A stretch of 64,000 bases of DNA from CADEED01 sp036677145 (GTDB lineage: Bacteria > Pseudomonadota > Gammaproteobacteria > Steroidobacterales > Steroidobacteraceae): contig JAKFFF010000018.1 of the NCBI GenBank assembly GCA_036677145.1, positions 3,299 to 67,298 on the forward strand. The letters run 5' to 3'. Position 1 is the stretch's first letter; every line of letters starts with the position of its first letter. The translations under genes and the position numbers were made by a program. Below are positions 50,337 to 58,213 of the stretch, piece after piece. A model generated the notes under the pieces. It worked only from the letters and a program-made list of their open reading frames with translations. It ran no database searches and had not been told where the DNA came from.

Positions 50337-50816
50337 TTAGCGCGGGTCAGGGCCCGGCTTCTGCAGGCGGTGATGCATTCCGTTGACCGCCATCAGAGCG
50401 GCCGAGCCGTAGTGCACGTGATACTCGGCAATCATTTCGCCGTTGATGATGACGGGATCCGTCTCCGCCAGCTTCTTCGCCTCTTCGATGCCGGGAACGG
50501 CGAAGATGAACAGGCCGCGCCAGCCATCGACGCCGTCGAGCGGCCCGGCATATGCGAGTTTCCCTGACGCTGCGAGGCGCTCCATGTTCGCGAAGTGTCC
50601 CTTGAACATCGCGTCGCGCTTGTCACCCTTGGGAACCGGCGTCGGACCGGTCTTGAGAATGACCAGCACGTAGGCGCGCATGCCGTGCTCGTCCCCGCCG
50701 AGCTGGGCGGCGAGGGCCGGGTCATAGGCGCTCTTCGGCGCCGGGTCTTGCGCCGCGCCTGCAACGGAAAGACCCAGCGCCACTGCGAGCGCCGCTGAAC
50801 GCGTCCAACCACTCAT
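50337..50816 (-). CDS. Secreted YciI-like protein
   Basis: A 159-residue secreted protein with signal peptide to about residue 22 (AGAAQ). Residues 47-135 match the YciI/YCII fold (ferredoxin-like dimer): F-A-N-M-E-R-L-A-A-S-G-K-L-A-Y-A-G-P-L is the characteristic H/A-L-G-G-P segment, and A-E-T-D-P-V-I-I-N-G is the D-P motif. Most YciI proteins are cytoplasmic, so the signal is notable. Function of the family is unclear. It is convergent with the GST gene with no gap. Confidence 0.8.
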   Translation of the reverse strand: MSGWTRSAALAVALGLSVAGAAQDPAPKSAYDPALAAQLGGDEHGMRAYVLVILKTGPTPVPKGDKRDAMFKGHFANMERLAASGKLAYAGPLDGVDGWRGLFIFAVPGIEEAKKLAETDPVIINGEMIAEYHVHYGSAALMAVNGMHHRLQKPGPDPR

Positions 50817-50863
50817 ATCGGTCTCCGGTCATTGCGTGATTCAGGAACGGAATCTGCGCCGAT

Positions 50864-50898
50864 CTTGTGCAGACCACAAGGTGCACCTGCGCGGTGCA
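50864..50898. promoter_or_regulatory. Two tandem dyads before the lipase-like gene
   Basis: CTTGTG-N5-CACAAG (50864-50880) is followed after one base by TGCACC-N5-GGTGCA (50882-50898). Both have 6-bp perfect arms and 5-bp centres. They sit between the divergent YciI-like and lipase-like genes. A further TGTTC-TC-GAACA palindrome lies at 50950-50961. Likely operator region. Confidence 0.5.
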
Positions 50899-50976
50899 AT
50901 GTTCGCTAACAACAAATTGCGGATTCGCGGCTATGCTTGCTGTCGGCAGTGTTCTCGAACAGTGAGGGACAAACTG

Positions 50977-51792
50977 ATGAAAGAAGAAAAATTCACTGGC
51001 AAGTTCGGCACGAAGATCCACATGCGCTCCTGGCGTCCAGCGGCGCCGAAAGCGGTGGTGGTGATCTGTCACGGCGTGAACTCGCACAGTGGCCAGTATC
51101 TGTGGACGGGCGAGCAGCTCGCGGCGGCGGGCTTCGCGGTGTATGCATACGACCATCGCGGGCGCGGAAAGTCCGAAGGTCCGCGTTTCTACATCGATGA
51201 TATATCCGACTACACCGATGACCTCGGAACCATCATCGGTCTCGCGAAGACCCGCGAACCCGGACTCAAGGTGTTCTTGTTAGGTCACAGCGCCGGTGGT
51301 GTCGTGGGATGCACCTGGACGCTGGATCATCAGAAGGAAATCGCCGGCTTCATCTGCGAGAGCTTCGCGTACCAGGTGTACGCGCCCGCGCCGGTGCTCG
51401 CGCTGGTTCGGTTGTTCGGCAAGATCGCGCCGAAGTTGCCGGTGCTCAAACTCAAGATGAAGGATTTCACCCGCGACCCGGTGGCGCTGGCCGCTCTCGA
51501 GGCAGACCCGCTGTGCAAGGGAGAGATCCAGCCCGCGCGCACGGTGGCCGCGCTGCTGAAAGCCACGGACCGCATGAAGGCGGAATTCGGCATGCTGAAA
51601 CTTCCGCTGCTGATCATGCATGGCACGGAAGACAAGGCGACGGTGCCGGCGGGCAGCCGGGAGTTCCACGGGGCCGCAAGCTCGGTCGACAAGACGCTGA
51701 AACTCTACGAGGGGCACTTCCACGATCTGCTGAACGACATCGGCAAGGAAAAGGTGCTGGCCGATGTCGTCGCCTGGATCAACGCGCGCTGA
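50977..51792 (+). CDS. Alpha/beta hydrolase, monoacylglycerol-lipase-like
   Basis: A 271-residue cytoplasmic alpha/beta hydrolase of the Hydrolase-4/monoglyceride lipase group. V-V-V-I-C-H-G-V-N-S-H-S-G-Q-Y gives the oxyanion loop, Y-D-H-R-G-R-G-K-S-E-G the lid-proximal motif, L-L-G-H-S-A-G-G the nucleophile Ser, M-H-G-T-E-D-K the Asp, and E-G-H-F-H-D the His. It probably hydrolyses monoacylglycerols or lysophospholipids. ATG 50977 follows GAGGGA and a palindrome. It is convergent with the DUF2798 gene (2 bp between stops). Confidence 0.92.
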   Translation: MKEEKFTGKFGTKIHMRSWRPAAPKAVVVICHGVNSHSGQYLWTGEQLAAAGFAVYAYDHRGRGKSEGPRFYIDDISDYTDDLGTIIGLAKTREPGLKVFLLGHSAGGVVGCTWTLDHQKEIAGFICESFAYQVYAPAPVLALVRLFGKIAPKLPVLKLKMKDFTRDPVALAALEADPLCKGEIQPARTVAALLKATDRMKAEFGMLKLPLLIMHGTEDKATVPAGSREFHGAASSVDKTLKLYEGHFHDLLNDIGKEKVLADVVAWINAR

Positions 51793-51794
51793 CG

Positions 51795-52019
51795 TCACAC
51801 CGTGATCCGCGCGACCATTCGCCGCACGAATGGCGCAATGAGGGTGACGGTCGGAAACGCGAACGGCCAGGTAGTCAGGCAGCTCTTCGTCCACAACGCG
51901 AGAAATCCATCGTCGATTCCTCGCGTCGTGGCGATCACGAACGCGGACACGACGACGACCATGATGGCCGAGAGAAGGGCGCCGAAAACAATGGCGGAGT
52001 ATTTCTGGGGAATACGCAT
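51795..52019 (-). CDS. Small membrane protein, DUF2798-like
   Basis: A 74-residue protein with two membrane segments (A-I-V-F-G-A-L-L-S-A-I-M-V-V-V-V-S-A-F-V and W-P-F-A-F-P-T-V-T-L-I-A-P-F-V). It matches DUF2798, with M-R-I-P-Q-K-Y at the start and a terminal P-F-V-R-R-M-V. AGGAG lies 6 bases before ATG 52019, and one base separates it from the DUF2938 stop, so it is coupled. Function unknown; its regulation is likely shared with the MerR-controlled upstream gene. Confidence 0.82.
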   Translation of the reverse strand: MRIPQKYSAIVFGALLSAIMVVVVSAFVIATTRGIDDGFLALWTKSCLTTWPFAFPTVTLIAPFVRRMVARITV

Positions 52020-52020
52020 G

Positions 52021-52515
52021 TCAAGCTCCTGGAAGCAGTAGTACGGCGGCCAGGCCGCCGAGGTAAAGACCCACGCCGAACAGCGCGTGGGTGATGAGAG
52101 ACTGCAAGCGCGCCGCGGCGGGGCGCGGCGTGCGGCTCGCCGCGATGCCGGCGCCCATGCCCGGCTGCATGACGAAAAACGGCGCCGCCACGGTGCCGAT
52201 GCCGACGAGCAGCGCGGGAATGGGCGCGGGTTGTGCGAACCACGCGACGCCCGGAATGGCCGCCAGGATCCCCGCGAACGCGATGCCGATGGTGTAGTGC
52301 GCGATCCATCCAGTCGCGAGTTCGCCCGGCAGTCCCGGTGTGGCGTTGATCCGCGGGTGGCGGAAGCGCCCGCGTGGTAGATAGGCGATCCAGCGCCCAA
52401 CCAGGCCGTAGTCGGGCAGCGGGATGCCGAATACCTGCCTGCGCACCAGCGACCACAGGTCGACGAAGGCCGTTGCGCCGATTCCGGTCAGTGTGATGTT
52501 GACGATGTAGTTCAT
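52021..52515 (-). CDS. Membrane protein, DUF2938
   Basis: A 164-residue membrane protein of the DUF2938 family, seen from I-G-A-T-A-F-V-D-L-W-S-L-V-R-R, G-W-I-A-H-Y-T-I-G-I-A-F and the T-H-A-L-F-G-V-G-L-Y-L-G-G segment. Four membrane segments are predicted. Function is unknown. It is divergent from a MerR regulator with only 41 bp between starts, containing a SoxR-box-like dyad. This gene pair is a frequent arrangement in proteobacteria, and it points to redox or chemical stress control. Confidence 0.88.
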   Translation of the reverse strand: MNYIVNITLTGIGATAFVDLWSLVRRQVFGIPLPDYGLVGRWIAYLPRGRFRHPRINATPGLPGELATGWIAHYTIGIAFAGILAAIPGVAWFAQPAPIPALLVGIGTVAAPFFVMQPGMGAGIAASRTPRPAAARLQSLITHALFGVGLYLGGLAAVLLLPGA

Positions 52516-52531
52516 GGACAGCAGACTGCCA

Positions 52532-52549
52532 CTTCAAGTCAACTTGAGG
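52532..52549. promoter_or_regulatory. SoxR-box-like MerR operator
   Basis: CTTCAAGTCAACTTGAGG differs at 2 of 18 positions from the E. coli soxS SoxR box CCTCAAGTTAACTTGAGG. On the DUF2938 side it lies within a 19-bp spacer between TTGACC and CAGTCT, the long spacing expected for MerR-type activation by DNA twisting. The proposed start point would be at or next to the DUF2938 ATG. Confidence 0.7.
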
Positions 52550-52556
52550 TCAAGTC

Positions 52557-52988
52557 ATGCGGGACCTGGACATCAACCAGGTGGCTACACAGTCGGGTTT
52601 GCCGGCTTCCACGCTGCGTTACTACGAGGAAAAGGGGCTGGTGAAATCCGTCGGCCGGCACGGCCTGCGCCGCCTGTTCGATCCGGCCGTGCTCGAACGG
52701 CTGGCGTTGATCGCGCTCGGACGTTCCGCGGGATTTTCACTCGATGAAATCGCGCGCATGTTCGCGCCGGATGGCCGGCCGCGCATCGATCGCGAACTAC
52801 TCGCACGCAAGGCGGAGGAGCTGGACATGACCATCGGCAAGCTCACCGCGATGCGCGATGGACTGCGTCACGCGGCGGCCTGCCCAGCGCCGAGCCACCT
52901 CGAATGTCCGAAGTTCCGGCGCCTGCTGGGGATCGCGGCGACGGGGCGCGCAAAAAAAGTGCGGACAAAAAAAGGCCAGCCTTATTAG
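52557..52988 (+). CDS. MerR family transcriptional regulator
   Basis: A 143-residue MerR regulator. The HTH is at residues 7-40 (I-N-Q-V-A-T-Q-S-G-L-P-A-S-T-L-R-Y-Y-E-E-K-G-L), then a dimer helix and a C-terminal tail. The tail has two cysteines, C-P-A-P-S-H-L-E-C, not the four of the SoxR [2Fe-2S] cluster, so the sensing mechanism must differ from SoxR although the DNA site looks alike. It may use a thiol switch or a metal. It is divergent from DUF2938/DUF2798. The C-terminus is Lys-rich (K-K-V-R-T-K-K-G-Q-P-Y). Confidence 0.9.
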   Translation: MRDLDINQVATQSGLPASTLRYYEEKGLVKSVGRHGLRRLFDPAVLERLALIALGRSAGFSLDEIARMFAPDGRPRIDRELLARKAEELDMTIGKLTAMRDGLRHAAACPAPSHLECPKFRRLLGIAATGRAKKVRTKKGQPY

Positions 52989-53021
52989 ATGGTTACGCGC
53001 CCGTTAACGCTCACAAGATAT

Positions 53022-53035
53022 TCACACGCGTGTGA
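53022..53035. promoter_or_regulatory. 14-bp palindrome before TBDR 4
   Basis: TCACACGCGTGTGA is a perfect palindrome 84 bp before the TBDR start and next to TTGACA at 53043. It may be the operator for the operon regulator, possibly the TetR encoded inside it. Confidence 0.5.
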
Positions 53036-53119
53036 GTGAGTGTTGACACGGGCTTTTCGTGGTGGCTCACTCCGCCCCAACGCATCGACACTCGCGCTCG
53101 ATGCCAGAGGGGGAAGCGC

Positions 53120-55264
53120 ATGAATAAGAAACTTCTCGCGTCGGCGTTCGCCGCCGCGCAGATCGCTGCGGCCTGGTCCGTAACCGCGCAAGCAGCGGAA
53201 TCCGATACAACGAAAGAGAGCGCCCGGCAGGAGCTCGATGAGATCATCGTCACTGCAGAACGGCGTCGCACCGATCTGCAAAAAACTGCCATCGCGGCAA
53301 CGGTGATGTCGGGCGAGAAGGTCGCCAATGCCGGCGTCACGAACGTCGACCAGCTGCAGTTCATCTCGCCGTCGGCCACGGTCAACAACTTCGGCCAGGG
53401 CATCGATTTCAACATCCGCGGTATCGGCAAGGCCGAACACAACTCGCAGACCACCACGGGTGTGATCACGTACCGCGACGGGGTCGCGACGTTTCCCGGT
53501 TACTTCACCGCGGAGCCTTACTACGACCTCGCGCGCGTGGAAATCCTGCGCGGGCCGCAGGGCACGTTCGTCGGCGAGAACGCCACCGGCGGCGCGGTGT
53601 TCGTGACCTCCAACGATCCGGTGATCAACGGCGGTCACACCGGCTACATCCAGGCCGACGCGGGCAACTACGATTACTTCGGCGCGCAGGGCGCGATCAA
53701 TCTGCCGGTCAGCGACACCTTCGCGGCGCGCGTGGCGTTCAATGCCGGCCAGCGCGACAGCTTCTACGACATCGAGGGTCCGTATACCGGCGACGATGGC
53801 GTGAAAACCGGCAGCGTCCGCCTGGGCATGCTCTGGGAGCCGAGCGAGTCGCTGTCGGTGAACTTCAAGGCGGACTATAACTACCTGGATCTGTCGGGTT
53901 ATCCGGCGGATCCGGTGCTCGCCACCAACGATCCCTTCGAGCTCACCGCGAACTCCGACATCCACGCGCTGGATCGCTTCGGACGCGGGGTGCTCAAGGT
54001 CGATTACCAGTTCGCGAACGGCACGACGCTGCGCTCGGTATCGGGCTACCAGAAGGGCCAGACCGAATATCGCACCGACCTCGACGGTACGGGTGTGCCG
54101 ATCAGCAGCTTCGGCGATATCCTCGTCGAGGAAATGTATTCGCAGGAGATCAATCTCATCTCCTCCGACGCCGGCAAGTTCAAGTGGATCCTGGGCGCGT
54201 ATTACCAGAACGACGAGAGCTTCTTCCCGCCGGATGGCGGTTTCTACATCAACATTCCGACGGGCACCTACCTGCTGAGCGGTACGAACGTGCGCGAAAA
54301 CACCGCGTTGTTCGGCCAGGTCAGCTACGACCTGCCGGCGGGCTGGCAGGTGCAATTCGGCGCGCGTTATTCGGATCACACCACCGACAACGACATCGAC
54401 ATCATCCAGTACGGACTGCCGCTCACGCAGCAGCAGGAGGAATCCTTTTCGAACGTCTCCGGCAAGGCGACGGTGAGCTGGACGGTGAACGATCACCACT
54501 TCCTGTACGCCTTCGCCGCCACCGGCTTCCGTCCGGGCGGCCTCAACGTGCCGGTGGGCCTCGGTGAGCCGGCGGCGTTCGAGGAAGAAGAGGTGACTAA
54601 CTACGAGATCGGGTGGAAGGCGGGCTGGGCCGACGGCCGCCTGCGCACGCAGTTCGACGTCTTCTACAACGCCTACGACAACTTCCAGGTGACGGTGGGT
54701 TACCCGACGCTGCCGGTCTTCGGTTTCGAGCTAAACAATCCGAACACCACGACGATCTACGGCTTCGAAGGACAACTCGAGGCCGTGTTCGGGAAATTCT
54801 CGCTCGATGCCGGCTTCGGCTGGATGCGCAGCGAGCTCGGCCGATTCTTCGCGGTCGATCCGCGCGCCATCAGCTTCGGCGCATGTAATCCGGAAACCGG
54901 CCCCGCGAGCGCGTCGTGTATCAATCTCGAGGGTCACGATCAGACCTACGCACCGGATTTCACTTTCAATCTCGGCATGCAATACGTGTTCGAGCTCGGT
55001 GACGACCGGTCGCTCACGCCGCGGATCAACTTCGGCCACGTTTCGGAGCAGTGGGCATCACTGTTCCAGAACGAGGCGCGTGGCGACCTGGTCGAGGAGC
55101 GCAACATCGTGAACGCGCAGGTCTCCTGGCGGCAGGGAACGTTCTTCACCACGCTGTGGGCAGCGAATCTCACCGACCAGCAGTACATGGCGGCGCTGAA
55201 TTCGGGACTGCGTTTCATGGGTGCGCCGCGCACGTTCGGGCTGCGTGTCGCGAAGACCTTCTGA
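53120..55264 (+). CDS. TonB-dependent outer-membrane receptor 4
   Basis: A 714-residue TBDR starting the last operon. Signal peptide to about residue 25 (TAQAAE), TonB box E-L-D-E-I-I-V-T-A-E-R-R, plug motifs D-F-N-I-R-G-I-G and E-I-L-R-G-P-Q-G-T-F-V-G-E-N-A-T-G-G-A-V, and a barrel ending G-L-R-V-A-K-T-F with terminal Phe. ATG 53120 has a GGGGGAAG ribosome site. Only one base separates its stop from the MFS start. It shares its style with TBDR 2 (14049), so the two may transport related compounds. The substrate is likely an ester of a hydrophobic acid, given its operon. Confidence 0.95.
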   Translation: MNKKLLASAFAAAQIAAAWSVTAQAAESDTTKESARQELDEIIVTAERRRTDLQKTAIAATVMSGEKVANAGVTNVDQLQFISPSATVNNFGQGIDFNIRGIGKAEHNSQTTTGVITYRDGVATFPGYFTAEPYYDLARVEILRGPQGTFVGENATGGAVFVTSNDPVINGGHTGYIQADAGNYDYFGAQGAINLPVSDTFAARVAFNAGQRDSFYDIEGPYTGDDGVKTGSVRLGMLWEPSESLSVNFKADYNYLDLSGYPADPVLATNDPFELTANSDIHALDRFGRGVLKVDYQFANGTTLRSVSGYQKGQTEYRTDLDGTGVPISSFGDILVEEMYSQEINLISSDAGKFKWILGAYYQNDESFFPPDGGFYINIPTGTYLLSGTNVRENTALFGQVSYDLPAGWQVQFGARYSDHTTDNDIDIIQYGLPLTQQQEESFSNVSGKATVSWTVNDHHFLYAFAATGFRPGGLNVPVGLGEPAAFEEEEVTNYEIGWKAGWADGRLRTQFDVFYNAYDNFQVTVGYPTLPVFGFELNNPNTTTIYGFEGQLEAVFGKFSLDAGFGWMRSELGRFFAVDPRAISFGACNPETGPASASCINLEGHDQTYAPDFTFNLGMQYVFELGDDRSLTPRINFGHVSEQWASLFQNEARGDLVEERNIVNAQVSWRQGTFFTTLWAANLTDQQYMAALNSGLRFMGAPRTFGLRVAKTF

Positions 55265-55265
55265 G

Positions 55266-56573
55266 ATGCATGCCGACGTTTCCCTCGTTCCGCGAGTCCG
55301 GCCCGGGGCCAGTGCCTGGGCCGTTCTCGCGGTTCTTTGTTTCGTCTATGTGCTGAACTTCCTGGATCGGCAGTTGCTGTCGATCCTCGCGAAGCCGATC
55401 CAGGACGAACTCGGTGTCACCGACGGACAGCTGGGCCTGATCAGCGGGCTGTACTTCGCGCTGTTCTATTGCGTGCTCGCGATTCCGGTGGGCTGGCTCG
55501 CCGACCGCACGAACCGCGTCCGCGTGTTGTCGATCGCGTGCGCGCTGTGGAGCGCGGCGACCATCGCCTGCGGACTGTCGGCTAACTACGGGCAACTCGC
55601 GGCGGCACGCATGTCGGTGGGCGTGGGCGAGGCGGGCGGTGTGCCGCCCTCGTACGCCATCATCTCGGACTACTTCCCGCCCGGCATGCGCGGCACCGCG
55701 CTCGGCCTGTTCAATTTCGGTCCGCCCATCGGACAGGCGCTTGGCGTCGCGTTCGGCGCATCTATCGCGGCGGCGTACAGCTGGCGTTTCGCGTTCATCT
55801 GGCTCGGCGCGGTGGGTGTCGTCACGGCAATTTTCGTGTGGCTGTTCGTGCGCGAACCGGTGCGCGGCGGCCTGGACGCACCGGCCCCAATCCTCCCGGC
55901 GACAGCCGCCGAGCCGAAGGCGCCGAGTTTCTGGGCGAACTGCCGCAGGTTCTTCCAGGACCCGGTCCTGCTGCGCGTGTCGCTGGCCTGCGGCGCGACG
56001 CAGTTCGTCACCTACGCGACGCTCAACTTCACCACGCTGTTCCTGATGCGCGAAAAGGGCATGACGCTGCAGGATGTCGCGGTCTGGTACGCGCTCACGG
56101 TCGGCATCTCGATCTGCGCGGGCATGTACGCGTCGGGTCGGATGATCGATCGCTTCGCGGCGCGCTCCAAACTCGCCTATGCCTATCTACCGGCGATCGG
56201 TCTGACACTCGCGATCCCGTTTTTCATCGGCTTCGTCTGGGCGCCGACCTGGCCGCTCGCCCTGGTGCTGCTGGCCGTGCCGATGTTCTTCAACTATTTC
56301 TATCTCTCGCCCGCGGTGACCCTGGTGCAGGAAGAAGTGCAGCCGCACGAGCGGGTCCTCGCCGGTGCGTTGTTGCTGCTGGTGATGAACCTCATCGGTC
56401 TCGGCCTCGGGCCCACGTTCCTCGGTGCGATGAGCGACTGGTTCCGCCCGGGGCACCCGGAAAATTCGCTGCAGCTGGCCTTCTATACTCTGGTGCCGTT
56501 CTACGTCATCGCGGTGCTCGGCTTCCTGTGGCTGGCACGCGCGCTGAAAGCCCGCAACCGAGGGACGCCATGA
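55266..56573 (+). CDS. MFS transporter (Spinster-like group)
   Basis: A 435-residue major facilitator. V-Y-V-L-N-F-L-D-R-Q-L-L-S-I-L in segment 1 and R-M-S-V-G-V-G-E-A-G-G-V-P-P-S near residue 120 are typical of the Spinster-like group often linked to TBDRs in sphingomonad-like bacteria. It begins 1 base after the TBDR stop and its stop overlaps the esterase start (ATGA). It presumably takes a substrate that the receptor brings into the periplasm across the inner membrane. The direction could also be export. Confidence 0.92.
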   Translation: MHADVSLVPRVRPGASAWAVLAVLCFVYVLNFLDRQLLSILAKPIQDELGVTDGQLGLISGLYFALFYCVLAIPVGWLADRTNRVRVLSIACALWSAATIACGLSANYGQLAAARMSVGVGEAGGVPPSYAIISDYFPPGMRGTALGLFNFGPPIGQALGVAFGASIAAAYSWRFAFIWLGAVGVVTAIFVWLFVREPVRGGLDAPAPILPATAAEPKAPSFWANCRRFFQDPVLLRVSLACGATQFVTYATLNFTTLFLMREKGMTLQDVAVWYALTVGISICAGMYASGRMIDRFAARSKLAYAYLPAIGLTLAIPFFIGFVWAPTWPLALVLLAVPMFFNYFYLSPAVTLVQEEVQPHERVLAGALLLLVMNLIGLGLGPTFLGAMSDWFRPGHPENSLQLAFYTLVPFYVIAVLGFLWLARALKARNRGTP

Positions 56574-58213
56574 TTGCCCGAACCTGTCTCGCCTTCCTGT
56601 TGGCCACGCTGGGTTCGTCCCTGACGGCCTTCGCTGCTGCGCCGAACTCACCACTCGTGGACGCGCCTGCCGGAAAACTGCAGGGCGAGGCCGTGGGCGA
56701 CGTGCACGTCTTCCGTGGCATTCCCTTCGCGCAGCCGCCGGTGGGCGCATTGCGCTGGAAGCCGCCATTGCCGGCGGCCAGGTGGAAGGGCGCACGTGAT
56801 GCGACGAAGTTCGGTCCCGCCTGCCTGCAGCCGAAGCCGCGCGCGGCCAGCATTTATTCGTGGGACCTGCCTTCGATGAGCGAGGATTGCCTGACGCTGA
56901 ACGTGTGGGCGCCCGCCCAGGCGAAGAAGGCGCCGGTATTCGTGTGGATTCACGGCGGCGCGTTGAGCGGCGGCTCGGGCAGCGAGCCGCTGTATGACGG
57001 CACGAAGTTCGCGGAGCGTGGCGTCGTCGTCGTCACGATCAACTACCGTCTCGGCGTGCTCGGCTTCTTCGCGCACCCGGCGCTCAGCGCCGAATCGCGC
57101 CGGAACATCTCCGGCAACTACGGCCTGCTCGATCAGATCGCGGCGCTGAAGTGGGTGAAGGCGAACATCCATGCTTTCGGCGGCGACCCGGCGAACGTGA
57201 CGATCGCGGGCGAATCCGCCGGCGGCTTGAGCGTGATGTACCTGATGGCGACGCGCGAGGCTCACGGACTGTTCTCGAAAGCCGTCATGCAGAGCGCCTA
57301 CATGATCACGGCGCCGGAGCTGCGCACCGCGACTCACGGTGGATTCTCCTCGGAGGCCGTGGGCGTCTGGCTGGCCGAGAAGTTAGGCGCGGGCGACCTC
57401 GTGGCGCTGCGCTCGATGGACGCGGGCGCCATGGTCGAGGCCGCCGCGCCCACCGGGTATTTCCCGTTCTTCACCATCGACGGCCGTGTTCTGCCGCGAC
57501 AGGTGGTCGACGTGTTCGATCGCGGTGAGCAGGCCAAGGTACCGATGCTGGTGGGATTCAACAGCGGCGAAATCCGCTCCCTGCGCGTGCTTGCGCCGCC
57601 GGTGCCCGCCGACGCGGCGACCTACACGGCGCAGATCCGCGAAAAATACGCGGACCTGGCGGATGCCTTCCTCCGGCTGTACCCGCCTGACGACCTTGAG
57701 GAGAGCGTGCTCGCCGCCACCCGCGACGGGCTCTATGGCTGGACCACCGAGCGCCTGGTCAGAAAACACACGGCAGCCGGCGCGCCGGCCTTTCTCTACT
57801 TTTTCGATCACGGTTATCCGGCCGCGAACGAGCTGAAGCTGCACGCATTTCACGCCGCCGAGATTCCGTACATGTTCGGCAACGCGCACAAGACACCGAT
57901 GCGCTGGCCGAAGCTGCCCGATACCGCGGCGGACAAGCAGCTGTCGGACGCGATGGTTGCGTATTGGACATCGTTCGCGGGCGCCGGCGTGCCGAGCGCG
58001 GCCGGCCAGCCGAAATGGCCGGCGTACGGCACCGCGCGCGAATACATGGCCTTCGAAGATTCGCCGCTGCCGAAGAAACAATTGCTGCCCGGCATGTACG
58101 AGCTCAACGAGCAGGTCGTCTGCCGCCGCCGCGCGAAGGGCGGAATCCCGTGGAACTGGAATTTCGGTCTCGCGGCGCCGCCCATGCCTCCCGCCGAGGC
58201 CTCATGCAACTGA
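56570..58213 (+). CDS. Type-B carboxylesterase, secreted
   Basis: A 547-residue carboxylesterase/lipase type B. Signal peptide to about residue 22 (TAFAAAP). V-F-V-W-I-H-G-G-A-L is the oxyanion hole motif, G-E-S-A-G-G holds nucleophile Ser216, and S-E-D-C-L-T-L-N-V near residue 105 is the type-B signature. The Asp/Glu and His triad residues fall in the expected later segments (F-N-S-G-E; H-A-F-H-A-A-E-I). It hydrolyses the ester before the acid enters the cell, or acts in the periplasm after TBDR uptake. It overlaps the following ligase by 10 bases. Confidence 0.95.
   Translation: MIARTCLAFLLATLGSSLTAFAAAPNSPLVDAPAGKLQGEAVGDVHVFRGIPFAQPPVGALRWKPPLPAARWKGARDATKFGPACLQPKPRAASIYSWDLPSMSEDCLTLNVWAPAQAKKAPVFVWIHGGALSGGSGSEPLYDGTKFAERGVVVVTINYRLGVLGFFAHPALSAESRRNISGNYGLLDQIAALKWVKANIHAFGGDPANVTIAGESAGGLSVMYLMATREAHGLFSKAVMQSAYMITAPELRTATHGGFSSEAVGVWLAEKLGAGDLVALRSMDAGAMVEAAAPTGYFPFFTIDGRVLPRQVVDVFDRGEQAKVPMLVGFNSGEIRSLRVLAPPVPADAATYTAQIREKYADLADAFLRLYPPDDLEESVLAATRDGLYGWTTERLVRKHTAAGAPAFLYFFDHGYPAANELKLHAFHAAEIPYMFGNAHKTPMRWPKLPDTAADKQLSDAMVAYWTSFAGAGVPSAAGQPKWPAYGTAREYMAFEDSPLPKKQLLPGMYELNEQVVCRRRAKGGIPWNWNFGLAAPPMPPAEASCN

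Noticed and set aside
53043..53071. TTGACA as a sigma-70 promoter of the last operon
   Set aside because: The hexamer 17 bp downstream is CTCACT, a poor -10. It is possible but not supportable.
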